Source: Holacanthus passer (Eukaryota; Chordata; Actinopteri; Pomacanthidae). Taken from it: a stretch of 64,000 nt of DNA. Under the pieces are notes generated by a model. The model ran no database searches. It was not told the DNA's origin and saw only the letters and a list, made by a program, of their open reading frames with translations. Below are positions 11,617 through 24,500 of the stretch, one piece after another (positions within the stretch are counted from its first letter, which is position 1; the number at the start of each line of letters is the position of its first letter). Location: NCBI GenBank assembly GCA_025331565.1, contig JAFREQ010000026.1:62001-126000 (forward strand). The letters are read 5' to 3'. A program made the position numbers and the translations under genes.

Positions 11617-14600
11617 ATGTTCCCCCGCAGCGCTGCACCGAGGGGGCGGTCAGCCCATAGTAACGGCCTGTATCCACCCCCTGTGGCCTGGTACAGCGGC
11701 AACAACCACCAAAGCCTGGCTGGTGTCAACAGGTGAGCCTGAAGAAGAAACTAACTGGACAACAGCATCGGTAAAATAGTAATAAACTTACACATGATTA
11801 CTTGTGAGCTACAGTAATATGCGCATGTCTGTTTGGTAGCTTCCGTGTTTCTGAACCAGAGAGATTACCTGTGTATGAATGGAAGCCCAGACCATCCATT
11901 TCTCCAGTCCTTCTTCCTCACACACCAACCATGACCAATGGGCGCAAGTATGTAATTTTAGCACTTATTCTTAACAGAATAATCTGTTTTATTCTTCTGT
12001 ATCCTTAAACTCACCTTCATTTTATATATTTCCTTTAATGTATTGTTGGAGAATTTGAATGGAAATTGATAAAACATAAGGAATTAGTTTAATGAGTCAC
12101 TTTTAATAATCTCTGTGGCCTTTTGATGTTCCAGAGAACCTTGTTACTTAATTATTTAAGGTTTGTATGACTGTGTTCATATATTCAAGTAAAGTCACTT
12201 GAACTGAACAAGTTTTTATTTTTCTATTCATCAAAGTGAAGATTGACCAGAAGTTTTTCTGCATCAAATGTTGTAAATAAATACATTCTTTAAGACAATA
12301 GAGACTGTCCATAGGTGTTTATTGCTCAAAGCAAAGACTGTACAATTTTATTCATCACATATCTTGTCACATGTTTCCTTATCATTATGTTTCTTGCAGG
12401 AGGCAGAATGTTGAATACAGTCCCCATGTTGTGAAGCGTCAACGCCTTGACTCCTCTTCTCACCCATTAATCGTCTCGCCTTTAATATGGGCCCCTCCCC
12501 CTCATCATCCTGACCAAGCAGTGGCGGGATCATCAAGATCAGTTTATGATTGCTCTTATCCCAGCTCACACTCCCATGCCCACCCTCAGGTGCCTGCTGT
12601 TCCAGAAAGCTTCAACAGCCTAGAGACCTATGCTAAGGACAAGGTACTGTACATTCAGACAGCCTTAAACTTGAACTGATCTACATCACGTCTGACTATA
12701 TGTGCATGTAGGCATGCTTGGTTTAGTCAGTGTGCATGTGTTTGTGCCCCCAGCTGAGTGGTCAGATGGTGGAGCTGTTTCAGGCATGCCAGCAGCAATC
12801 TTCTGATTTGACCCGGAAAGAGATGTGCCGAGCTCGGCTGCAGTATGACATACAGCAGGTCTATGCAGGTTTGTATAAAATACACAGTCACACTCTGCTC
12901 TGACTTTGTGTTGTGATCCTTGTTCACTTATTGTGTTTCTCCTATAAGCTCGACTTTACTTGACTGGATCTTCTATGAATGGATTGGGCTGTCGGAGCAG
13001 CGATGCTGATCTGTGTCTGGTCCTCAAGGGAAATGTGAGTATTTCTGACTCTGCACCGTTAATGTCATCCAAAATGTGTGTGTCAATTTATAATCATTGA
13101 TGCTCACTTCCTTGTAATTACCTGCATGTTTTTCTGTTTCAGAAAAGACCTGATCCTATTCATGTACTCTCTGTCCTCCAAAGGTTGTTCAAATCACTGT
13201 GTGAGTAATAATAAATCACTGTTTTGAATATCAAATCATTCAGAATAATTTATTTTCTTCTTAACTTGGTTGGAAAAATTCACACTTACTTAATATCATC
13301 TAATTTACTTACTTCTCACCTAGCTTTAATGCATATAACTTTCATGTTATACCAAACATTTTTTTCACATTTTATGTTGTCCTTAGACTCCACTAGGTGG
13401 AGCTATTTACCCATTGAAAATAGAGTTTCAGGTTTACAGGAAAGGAAACTAATACTACCTTGAATCTCATAATGTTTGTTTTGATCCATAGCATATGTAG
13501 AGAGGACTCAGCTGATCAGAGCCAAAGTGCCAATCCTCAGGTTCAGAGAGAAAGGCAGGTAGGAGCAAAACAGTCTTTAAAGCCTGTTTTTAACAACATC
13601 ATCAATGTCGGAAAGAAGTGTTAAGATGACTATTTTACTACTCCTACCCGCTTTAGTGATCTGGAGTTTGATCTGAATGTCAACAACACAGTGGGCATCA
13701 GAAACACATTCCTTCTGAGGAGTTATGCCTATGGTGGGTAAGATAGTCAATAATACCTTGATTTTAATGGCAGTAACGTTTCAAAATTCCTCAGTCTTAT
13801 TTTAAGCTAGCTGACTGATCCCGCTGCATATTAGTGCATTAAGTGCATTTGTTACCTGAAAGGAAGAGAAAGAAGTTTCTTGTTTTGACCTGCTATCTTT
13901 GTGTGGTCTCTCGTAGCTGATCTCAGGATAAGACCCATGATCCTTGTTGTCAAGAAATGGGCACGGCACAATCAAATCAATGATGCCAGCAAAGGAACGT
14001 TAAGCAGCTACACGCTGGTGCTGATGGTGCTGCACTATCTCCAGAGTAAGTACAATCACACACACAGACACAATCTTTTTCATTCTCGTATGTATTTTAA
14101 ATCTCATCTTGCATGTGTTGTTTTCATAACAGCTCTTAAAGAACCGGTCCTTCCCTCTCTACAGAGGGACTACCCAGTAAGTGTCTCCATTGTTTTGTTC
14201 TTTTTTTGCAAATAGATGTTGTTTCCACTATCAGATTACCTGTTTTTTTTACCATCTAATACAGGTTAATTACAACTGGAACTGGAAACTTAAGTAATAT
14301 CTTTAACAGGCAAATGATAGGAAATGCAAAAAATAAAATGCCTTACAGACTAAGGTGCTCAGTTTGAAGTCTATGTCATTTTGTCCCATGCCTTAATTTG
14401 CAGGAGTGTTTTACTCCCCTCATGGACATTGACATGGTTCCAGAGAGACCCAAACACATCCCCCCCTACATCTCAAGAAACCAGTCCTCTCTGGGAGAGC
14501 TGCTTCTGGGCTTTCTCAAATACTATGCCACATACTTCAGGTATCTCCCAAGGACATCACATTACTGAGTCTAGTGTTTCAGATCCACCCATGGTTCCTT

Positions 14601-16159
14601 TGCCTGCTTATTTTCTTGCTCCCATTCCTCGTCTACTGCTTCTCTGGCCAATTTCTTCTCCCTCTCCAGTCCCCTGTCTCTCCTGTCCTCCCTCTATCCT
14701 GCTTCCTCTTCTCTGGTTTCATGTCTCTGGGTGAAGGGCTGGAGCAGGTGGGACCTTTGGCCTTACACAGCACTAACATGACATACCATGATCCCTGTGT
14801 TTGCAGTATGTGTGTTACCTTGCCACGCAACAGTTGCAAGATTGAACCAAAACTCACCATGAAAACATGCACTGATTTTTGCATTTTTCAGCATCAAATA
14901 GGTAACACATATTGAGTGGTTTTCCATTATTTTGCCCTTTATGTACAAATCGAAGTTTCAAAAGGAAAATACAAATTTTTTACATTCTTCCTGGACATTT
15001 GTTTCAACCAAATCATGTCAATTGACTATAAAATTGAATGTGCAAAAAATGAAATCTATCACAGTGGACATTTAGTCATTAATTTTTTGCAAAAAATGTC
15101 TTTGTACCTTGAATTTGATGCATTTAAGGAAGCTCCAACATTTAAGACAGACAAAAGTGTGGCGGTTAAAGGTGAATGCAAGTCTGAGATGCATTTTAAT
15201 TGTCCAAGAAGAATGAGTTTGCAAAACTACTGCTTCCCACATGTTTCACATGTTCACCTTGTCTTTCGAAGCAAGTTTCGATTGTCTGTTTTAATACTGC
15301 AGAATCTATCCGAAAAACATCTCCTTTGTTTGGCAGTAAAGGTTGCATAATTTGTAGTTGAGCCACTGGTATGGCCCTTGAGGATCTTGGTCATTGTGTT
15401 TATTTTTACAATTCTACAATTTCATTTAGCAGACGCTTTTATCCAAAGCAACGTACATTTACATGACGATGGAACAGCCATCGGGGGCAATTTGGGGTTC
15501 AGTATCTTGCCCAAGGACACTTCGACACATAGACTGCAGGGGCCAGGGATTGAACCACCAACCCTCTGATTGGTGGACAACCGCTCCTAAACTATAGCCA
15601 CCCCATTTTTAGTCTAATGAGCAATAAATAATTCCCTTGCTTTTGTTTTTTCTGTGTCTTGCAGATGGGATAAGCAGGTGATCTCTGTTCGAGAGGCCAG
15701 AGCTTTTCCCAAGAGTGATTCTCAAGAGTGGAGAAACAAGTATATTTGTGTGGAAGGTAAACATTTTAATAGACATAACATGCCACTGCCACCACTTCTG
15801 ATACCTCCTCTTATAATTGGATTATAGCATCAATACTCTGTAATGCTACATATTCAGTGACAGCAATTCCTTGTGTTTCAGAGCCATTTGAAAGAAACAA
15901 CGTCGCCCGGGCAGTCCATGAGAAGATCAAGTTTGATGCCATTAAAGCTCAGTTTGCTGAGGTACATGCCAGTACTGATAACTCCGCTCCTTTCATATTT
16001 TCTTTCTTCCTGCAAGCCGCTTTTGGCCAGCCATTCATAATCCTCCTGCTTCTCATCTCTGTGTCTGTACAGTCATGTCGGATACTACAACAGAGGAAGG
16101 ACCTGAACTCCATCCTCCCAGTCACAGCCATCATTAATAAGGAGTCATCCAGAAGATAA
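11617..16159 (+). CDS. tent2: Terminal nucleotidyltransferase 2 (GLD2, cytoplasmic poly(A) polymerase)
   Basis: Exons: 11617..11732, 11840..11947, 12400..12643, 12754..12868, 12949..13034, 13143..13200, 13492..13558, 13657..13733, 13917..14045, 14133..14176, 14404..14540, 15665..15756, 15882..15961, 16073..16159. They give 479 residues, close to human GLD2 (484). The enzyme adds A residues to the 3' ends of cytoplasmic mRNAs and some miRNAs and needs a partner RNA-binding protein. Residues 1-155 are proline/serine-rich and probably disordered, with the basic VVKRQRLDS. The nucleotidyltransferase core has GSSMNGLGCRSSDADLCLVL with the metal-binding D213 and D215, and the third Asp in EFDLNVNN (about D270). 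VVKKWARHNQINDASKGTLS and LGELLLGFLKYYATYF form the PAP-associated domain. The C-terminus is KDLNSILPVTAI, as in vertebrate orthologues. The start is the first in-frame ATG and begins MFP like human. Confidence 0.96.
15408..15606 (-). mobile_element. tRNA-derived SINE, antisense in tent2 intron 11
   Basis: Read on the minus strand this begins GGGGTGGCTATAG, carries a pol III B box (GGTTCAATCCC at 15556-15546), then GTCCTTGGGCAAGATACTGA, and ends GGATAAAAGCGTCTGCTAAA. That arrangement is the common teleost tRNA-head SINE with a conserved body and tail. The A box is degraded, so the copy is probably inactive. The family name was not checked. Confidence 0.75.
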
Positions 16160-17340
16160 GAGATTCCTCTAATTACATGAGCTGACGGGAGTCTTCTACC
16201 TCAAGACAGGCCTGTCTCAAGAAACCAAGAGAGACCTTTGGGATGTGCTGAGAGAGGAGTCCTGCTGCCTCTGCACCTCAAAGCCAGAAAGGCTCTGGGA
16301 ATCTAAATGCTCTGGCTGCCTCGGTATCAGCCACAGAGTGTATGTCTTGTGGCAGTATGTATTGAACATACTGCTCTCATTTTCAAATGCTTTGCAGACT
16401 TTTCCAATCTTTTGTAATTATTGTAACCTATGACAAAAAACAATGTTTGTTTAGTGACACCAGAGGTCTCTGAAATTAAAATCTGGTCACTTGCTGCATT
16501 AATGCAGGATAATAAAGGTCAGTGTTATTAGAGATGGTTATTGCTGCTACCTAGCCCTCTTTCCCATCGCACATAGCATTCCTGGGAAGAAGTTACGTAT
16601 ACTAACAAAGTATGAAAAGACAAACCTGCAACCTGCTGATATCTGAAGCTAGCTTAAATGGGAGCAACAGCTTTTAGATTTGACTAGTTTCAACCAAGTT
16701 TATCTCCTCTTTTCTCAGTTTAGTTATGTCCATATTGCTAGAGCCATACTGCACAACGTGAGTTTTGAAGATGCCAATAATTTGTTTCTGCCACACATAT
16801 ACATGTACAGTATAATATACAGTATAGTGTCTTCAGCCTGTCTGGACCAACTTGTAAAATAAAAGCCTTTTTTCTATTTTTCTAGGTCAGTGGTGAAGCT
16901 ATTATGGGTTTGATACAGCTGCATTAAAGGCCCTCTCGTTTTTTATCATTACCATCTTTACATTTCCAGGATCCTCTGAAAACTGAGTTTAAGTGATGTT
17001 TAATTTTGCATCATAATTTAAATAACTCTGAGGCGATCACTATAGGGCTAGACTCGGGGTGTTCCCATTTCTTTGTCATTGTTACTCTGTGTTATATTAT
17101 TTTCCCTCAACTGGTGCCAGGCCTATACTGTGTCATTTTAGTTCAGTATCTGCTTGATTTATTTGGACAAAAACTGAGGTGGTATTCATTTTCGGTTCAC
17201 CTAATACAGAAGTTATTTCAAGAAGTTATCACTTGAGTGTGACTTTGTTTTTGTTTTTTTGATTTGCGTTTTTCCTCAGCTCTTTTTGTACATTTTGTAC
17301 ATTACTGACTTTTAAATGTTTATTTAAAAAAAATAAATCT
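16160..17340 (+). other. tent2: tent2 3' UTR with two candidate poly(A) signals
   Basis: Non-coding sequence after the stop. AATAAA occurs at 16858-16863 and again at 17332-17337 after an A/T-rich stretch with TTTATT runs. Either would end the transcript; the second gives a UTR of about 1.2 kb. Confidence 0.55.
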
Positions 17341-18505
17341 CTGAAGATGTATGCTTGTTTTCACTTTATATTTTTGAGCTCTATGTGAAGCCAGCGAAAT
17401 CTTGGCTATGCTATTAGAAGTGCCAAAATCACATTAAATTGTACACTGATTTCTTTTTTTGCAGCTGTTGTTCAGATGTGTTGAGTCCTTGGCAAAGTGA
17501 GGTTGTAGGTGAGGAAGTGGTAGCATTCTTAATTTTGTGCTTTATGCTAATTTCTTATGCAGAACGGTCCATTCTGGGGTATGGTATGTAAACAGGACAG
17601 CACTTGTGAATCAATCCCACATTATTATATTTGAACACTTTGCAGAGCTTTTATCAATAGGAACTATGCTTAACCTGGAATAGGTTCTGATCATAATCAC
17701 GAATACCATCCCACAGATCCATCCACCTGGACCACCTGACATTTTAAAGTCAGGTGTTATTCTATTTCCTCTTTGTAATCCACTGTCATTGGGGGCTGTG
17801 ACGTCATTAAGTGCTTGTGATTCATAGACCTTAAAAATTATAAAGCTGAGGAGGACTCCTGAATATCTGCACCTTTTGTTCAAGTGCCTCCTCTGGCAGA
17901 ACCTGTGTTGATTGTTTTTTGTTCTGCGGTTTGACGCCTTATTACACCTATTACACCTTTTATGACTTCTGCATAGTGCCAGTACTGCTAGAGGGTAGAT
18001 ACCTTACAAGAAGTGTGTGTGTCCCTGTTTAGTGTTGCTTCCAGCAGCAGGGGGACCAGGGGGGTACTATTTCAGCACATGGCCTATATTTAACTTAGCA
18101 AGGGGGATTTTGATCTTAAAGTCGCACTTGGCTTATTCAGCTGTTAGCCACTGGCACAGACCAAGATAATGATGATTTTCCCAAATGTATAGCAGTCTTT
18201 TTCTGATCTGACTTCTAAAATATAACTTCTTCTTAGAGTTTGTTGTCAGTGTGCCTCAGACTCAGAGAGGCCTACCCTCTCTCACTGATTTGCCCCTCTC
18301 TGTCTCCTCTCCCCTCTTTTCATTCCCCACTCAGTCTATTTCTGTCCCCGCTGAGTCAGATGGACAGCTCCCAACTTAGAATGACACAAACAGGCAGACC
18401 AACTCTTCAAAATCAGTGTGGCTAAAACATCAAGAGGACTTCAAAATACACAGGGAAGAAATAATATTAGGGAACTGTAAAGAATAGGGAATAGGATATA
18501 CCAAG
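17341..18505 (+). promoter_or_regulatory. tent2-cmya5 intergenic region and cmya5 5' flank
   Basis: No gene was recognised. It contains a perfect TGACGTCA at 17799-17806 and the muscle-type sites listed separately at 18084-18143. A pyrimidine-rich tract at about 18290-18345 precedes the 5' UTR. The transcription start was not located. Confidence 0.4.
18084..18143. promoter_or_regulatory. MEF2-like site and E-boxes upstream of cmya5 (candidate)
   Basis: CTATATTTAA at 18084-18093 fits the MEF2 consensus YTAWWWWTAR exactly. CACTTG (18125-18130) and CAGCTG (18138-18143) are E-boxes within 50 bases. The cluster lies about 400 bases upstream of the cmya5 ATG. Myospryn/CMYA5 has been reported as a direct MEF2A target in mammals, which fits, but binding here is inferred. 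Confidence 0.4.
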
Positions 18506-21500
18506 ATGGAGGAGTGTGGGAGTCTGGACTCGGAGCTGACAGAGCTGCAGGAGTTTCAGTGTGAGGCTTCAGAGGCGATCAGCCAGGATGACGAAGACGA
18601 GATGGAGGAACTGCAAAACAGGTGCTTTACACACTGGATCTTACCAGCTGAATAACCTCAATTGTGGCTTACTTATTTGTGTAAAGCAGTGTCTTCCTTG
18701 CTGGGAAATCTTACCATGAAATTTATTGAATGGAGTCTGTGAGAAGTCAGTTTCTGGGTTTCTTTGTTCAGATACGTTTTGCTTTAAAGTGAGAGAGGCA
18801 AAGTTTTGTCTTATCTCTGTCTGGAGAGTATGACTGGAGAAGTTAATCCAAGTGTCACAAAGCAGCACTCCATTACTTTCATTTAATATATTAAATGATC
18901 ATCTGTTCTTCAGCTCATTCAAGGAATTGTCAGCGTGACACTGCAGGAAGCTGTATTCCAATATTTGACTTTTCCTCCCATATTTTACATTTCATTTATC
19001 ATGTTTCGTACTGGGTGCTCCAACTACCCTTGCCATGTCATAAATAGTAGAGGACATTGATATGTTGAATGTATCCAGGAAGGCCAGGCATCTCATCTCT
19101 AATATTACATGAATGACGCTTTGGGACGTCACCTTGTAGCCCTGCAGTAGCCCAGCTGTATTCATAGCAGGAGGAACAGTTCAGAGTGCATTTCATCATT
19201 ATTTTTTAAGCTCATTGGCAGCCTGGTACCAGACACCTGGTCCAATGCTGGAGATCTACACTCCTCGAGTTATCATCTTGAGAATAGATCAGCGGATGTT
19301 ATCGTGTTTTCAGCTTAGATTTACTAAGCTGTCTCAGGTGCAAAACGTGAATGTTGGCTCAGATATGTTTTAATTTGATTCATTGGTTTGTTCTCTCCTT
19401 GCATTTCCATGATCTGTGCCAAAAGGATCTCCTCTTGCAGCTAGACTGTTTAGTCATGCACTTCGTCTTCTCGTGAGCAGCAGAAACAGCCTGCTCTCCG
19501 TCCTCTAACTCTGTCCATTCCTCTTTCCTCCAGTCTGCGAGAGGTTGTGCAGGACCAGTCGGTGAAGCCCAAACTCCAGTGTCTGATGGTGGATCCATCG
19601 TTCTCCATGGTAACTGTTCAGAGTGAGGACAGTGGTATTGTGTGGGAGACAGCCTCCAGCCGATGCTCTACACCCTGGGCCTCTGAGACCAGCTCCATCT
19701 CTGAAGCCTACAGCATGGAGGGCTCTGGAGCCGCAGGAAAGATTACCATCGTCTTTGATGAGGAGAAAGTAGTCCGCAGGAGGACGAGATCAGGAGGAAG
19801 GAGCAGCAGGCTGGGGGACAGGCTGAGCCGACCTGGTAGTTCAAGATCGGCTTCAGCTCTGGGAGTGGAGAGACTGGAGATGGCAGAGGTTTCTCTTCCC
19901 AATGTCAAACAGGAGAAAACTGAAACAGAGCCAGGCTTGGAGGAAATCAAAAGCAAAGATCAGCAGCTGTTTAGTTTGATTTCAGAGGGCTATGAGATTC
20001 TTAACATCAGAGTCCCTTCCAAACTTCCCACTGTGGATGAGGAGGAGAGCACAGAGCTGCAGGACAATTTGTCTTATTTGGACCAGACTCCAAAGATCAG
20101 ATCCCGAAACCACCATGACTGGACACAGCAGACTCATGTCCTGCCAGAGGAGGGGGAAATACTAGATCACCAAGAGGTACTTACTGATTTATCTAGTTGA
20201 GTTGAGTGGTTTTAATAATGTGGTAATTCATTTCTAACACTTTGAAACATTAGTTTTTGTTTAATTTGTCTTTTCTGCCATTCACATAAAATTAATGAAT
20301 TCATTTGTCTATAAAAATGCTGTTGTAAACCTCTATATATTGACATGCATCATTGTGATTTTTCCTCAGCCCTCAGAGCAAGACTCTTCTCAGTCGTCAG
20401 TGGACACAGAACTCAGACACACACCCACTCAGAAAGAGAGCACCAGCCACATAGACTACTTTGAGAAGTTTACCCTGGTTGATGTTGTGGTTCCTGGGGA
20501 ACAAGCTCCAAAACTGCAGGAGGAGGCAGAGCAGCCTGCAGCAAAGCCCCAAGTAGAGGAGCAAAAGCCAGCTAAGGAGACAGCCACGGACAGCCTCTCT
20601 GTTTCAGAGGACTCCTTTGTCTTTGTTACAGATGTGGAGATAGTTGGGGAACACCTGGATGAGGTCTTCTATGGAGAAGGAGCTCCTGCTGATTCATTGC
20701 GGCAAAGAGAAGATGATGAGGCGGAAGGGAGGAGAATGAGACGAGAGAGCCAGAGATCTGGGAAGGAGAATGGTTCGGTGTTGTTTGGGAGTGAAGAGAC
20801 CATCCTCACACCCATCTTTATCTCCCCTGGACCTCCTAAGATCATTGACCCTATTCTGCTAGAGGAACCTACCGCCATGTCCTTCATGTACTCAGATCTT
20901 TATGAGGATGCTGTAGGCGAGAGGAGGAGGAGCGATGAGGAATACTCCGAGGCAGAGAGCGTGGCATCTGAGAAGTCTTATAAGAGACGTTTGTCAGATT
21001 CGGAGGAGGCGGATGGATACCTGGAGAAGTTTATTTTGAAGGATGATACTCCCACAGTGGAGGTTCACCCAGAGTCAGTGGAGGATAGGAGGGCAGGGAG
21101 GATGATGTGGTCGCAGAGTAAGTTTGAAATGACAGGATGTCTAACAAGAGTGGTCAAAGAAGAAGACGAAGACAAGACAAAGATAGGGGAACCAAAGATG
21201 GAGGTCAGTGCTGGGGATAGGAGTGAAGATTTAAAATCAGCAACATATGAAGAAAGAAGAGAAGCCTCAAAAGAATCAATTCAGGAGTCTAAACTGAGAG
21301 AGGATCAGATGGAGGATCAGGAAGTGAAACATGAGGTAAAGAAAGACCAGGATGAGCCTCCTGAGACCAGCACTGATGAACCACTTCAGGTGGACTGTGA
21401 AGTAGAGAAAACGGAGGAGAGTGAGCAGCATCAGAGAAAAGAACCAGCAGAAACAACTAGCATTACTGAAACTGAGCAGACATGTCAAACACAAAAAATG

Positions 21501-24500
21501 GTAGAAAAAACAGCTCAGGTGGTTGTAAGTGCTACAGAGGAGAGAGAGGAGACAGATGTCATAGCATCTGTAAGCAGAGAGGAGCCTCACAGCATCACTA
21601 AATCTGAAATAGCAGCAGAAACCACTGAGAAGAGTTTGCATGAGGAGGCAGCTACTGACACTAAGACAGTTGCTACTGATGAGAAAGTAGTAACTGGGGC
21701 TAAATCAGAGGCCCCAGTCGAAGTGAAAGAATGTGAGACTAAAGGACAGGAAATGCTCACCTCTACTGAAATAGAGACGTCGGCTGAAACAACACTGCAT
21801 GAGGAAAAAGAAGCAGCAGGAGTTGTTTCTGAAGTGGCTGCTCCTGTTGAGGTTATCACTGACTGTGATGCTGCAGTACACGCAGTAGTGGAGGTAATTG
21901 AAAAAACAGTGGATGAAAAGATCCAGACTCAAGTTCAGATTGATCTTCAGGAAGTGGCGAGTGTTGACACAACAGATGTTCAAACAGCACATCCTGAAGG
22001 AGAAGAAGGACATGAAGCTCTGATGGAGGAAGCTGCAGTTGAGAGCAAGGTGCCTGAATTTCTTACCGAGGCTGATCAAGAGTCAGAAGTTAAAACTGAG
22101 ATTTCAAGTGAAGTAACCGAACCTGTGATGATGGAAGAAGTCAAAACAGATTCAGATAAGAAACAGCATGAAATTCTTGAATCTAAGCAGCATCAACAAC
22201 AGTCAGTAATTGACAGTGAATCTGACAAAACAAAGCTGATACCTGAAGCCAGAACATGCACAGAGGACACTGAGACTGAAGTTCAGGAGAAAATGAATGT
22301 GGGTGATGAGTTAATCGTCCTTGTTCCCAAAGGACAAGCTGTAGAGATGGACATAGCCATCAGTCAGTGGTCAGAGAAGACCACAAGTGATACAGTAGCT
22401 CTCTCTGAACCTGACGGCACATGTAAACATCTCATAGCATCTGAAACCACCACAATATGCCCCGAGACTCTTCAGGCCCCAAATGAAGAAGCAATAACAG
22501 AATCTCAACTGGAAGTAAAGCCTGAAGGAAGAAGCACTACCTAGAAATGAGTCAGACAATAGGTACTCTCCTCCCGCACCTGTGGAGGAGGACAACACAG
22601 AGGAGCAGAAGGTTGAGTGGGACTTTGAAGAAGACGAGGGTGTCTTTTCCCCTCTGAGGAGCTTTACTCCCCACGAGGATTTGTCTGGGTTACATAGGGA
22701 GGATATGCAATCAGAAGCAGCAGATGTTGAACTAAAGACAGAGATGCACAAGGTGGAAGATACCCCAGAAACAAACATTGTTATAGAGAATTCAAGTCCA
22801 AAGATTGATCTGCACAGAGAGGATGTAGGGCAAAAGGTGGAGCAAGATGAGGTAGTTGCAGACGCTCCAGAGGTGATTGTTGATGAGCTTGAATATGAGG
22901 TGATATCTGAACGGGATGCAAAAGAGATGCCAGAAACTGACACACAGAGAGTTACAGAGGAACTGAAACCTGAGTCTGGTCAGGAGAGAGAAGAAAGGAT
23001 GGAAATGGAGGTGGGGATGGAGGAGGAGGAGAAAGTCTTTGATCTGTCCCCAGAAGAAGAGCTCATTGAGGCTGACTATGAAATCATTGATTCGGAGGAG
23101 GAGAATCAGGCCCGACTGGCTGCTGAGCTGCAGGGGATGGACTGGTTCTGTCTCACCTGTGGATGTCTCCTGTCAGAGGACGACTGTGTGTCTGGAGGCC
23201 ATCTCAGCCATGAGGTGACTGCTGTGGACAAAGCCTATGAGGAAATTAAGGTAATGTATTATATGAATATGAAGATGTTTCTATATATACCTAAACATTT
23301 TATTTTAGAGTTTACAATGAGGGTCGTCGGTTCTTTTTAACCCCAAGTTTGTGTCTAATGTCCTGGAAAAACATGATTTTGAACTGATGTTTCAGAGGTT
23401 TGATACAGACAATTGCTTATCAATTCTATTCTGTTGTCCGGTCTCAGAGACATCTGTGATTGGTGTTGACAGTCTGTTTGGATTTCTGTTTTTGGAGTTT
23501 TAACAGTGTGTTCAGAAGAGATCTGAGAAGGAGATAGACCCCTCTGTGGTGTAATAGACCACAAACATAATTGATGTCACTATGTAGGTTAACATATTGT
23601 ACAGTTCTTAGTCTGTTTGTGTGAGGGACTTTTTAGCTAACAAAATGAATTTACACTCAGTTTATAAGGTACACCCAGCTAAAACTAACACAGTCTCTCA
23701 TTGCATCAGACTGTACTGACAGATGTCCACCCCATTTACATCATTAAGGGTAGGCTAAATAACAGAAACACCTCTCTTTGTAAGGCAGCAGCACCACAAA
23801 CTCTAAACTGATCCTAAAAATGTATAAGACATACAATACATATATAGGATATACAGGGACACCTCATTAAACATTGTAAATTACAACTACAACCATTATT
23901 TTTATCTATTTGTTTCTTCTGTTAAGTAAGTTAATGTGCCACAATTACTATATGACATGAACAAATGATGTGCAAATATACTATACTGTACAAATCTAAA
24001 GCTTAGCTGACATGCACAGTATTAGTAAAATCATTAATGAATGTTACACAATGCACATATATTGTATGGTGTGGCAAAATGTTAAAAATACATTTTAAGG
24101 ATTGGTTCAACATTTTGGAAATACTCTTATTTTCTGTCTATCTGGGACCACATAAGCTCATTTCCCAGAATGTTGAATTATTACTTTGCAGATCAGATAA
24201 CATGTTTTTTCTTTCCGTTCTGTCTGTGGCCTCAGAGACTTCACAGTGTCTCTTGATCATCTTAGCAGGCTTCTGCTGAAGCGATGCAGCAGTTCTCATG
24301 TCTGATGGCACGCTGTAATCAAATAGCAGCTCATCATCATAGGCTTTACCAGCATTATTACAACATACGGTTATGATCATCACACACTTTACTGGCATTA
24401 GTTTGGGTCATCATATAATAAAGAGGCCCTAAATTAGTCGGCTAAAACTTTTCCATTCAGGCTGGCAGGTTGCATGCTCTCAGGCTGCTGGCACTCAAGC

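Noticed and set aside
14916..15350. A 144-codon open frame in tent2 intron 11
   Set aside because: A/T-rich, no recognisable domain, no splice-site support, and bounded by a SINE. Probably chance.
22371..22943. A 190-codon minus-strand frame rich in Ser and Cys
   Set aside because: It is the complement of the Glu-rich cmya5 exon, where antisense frames stay open because of composition.
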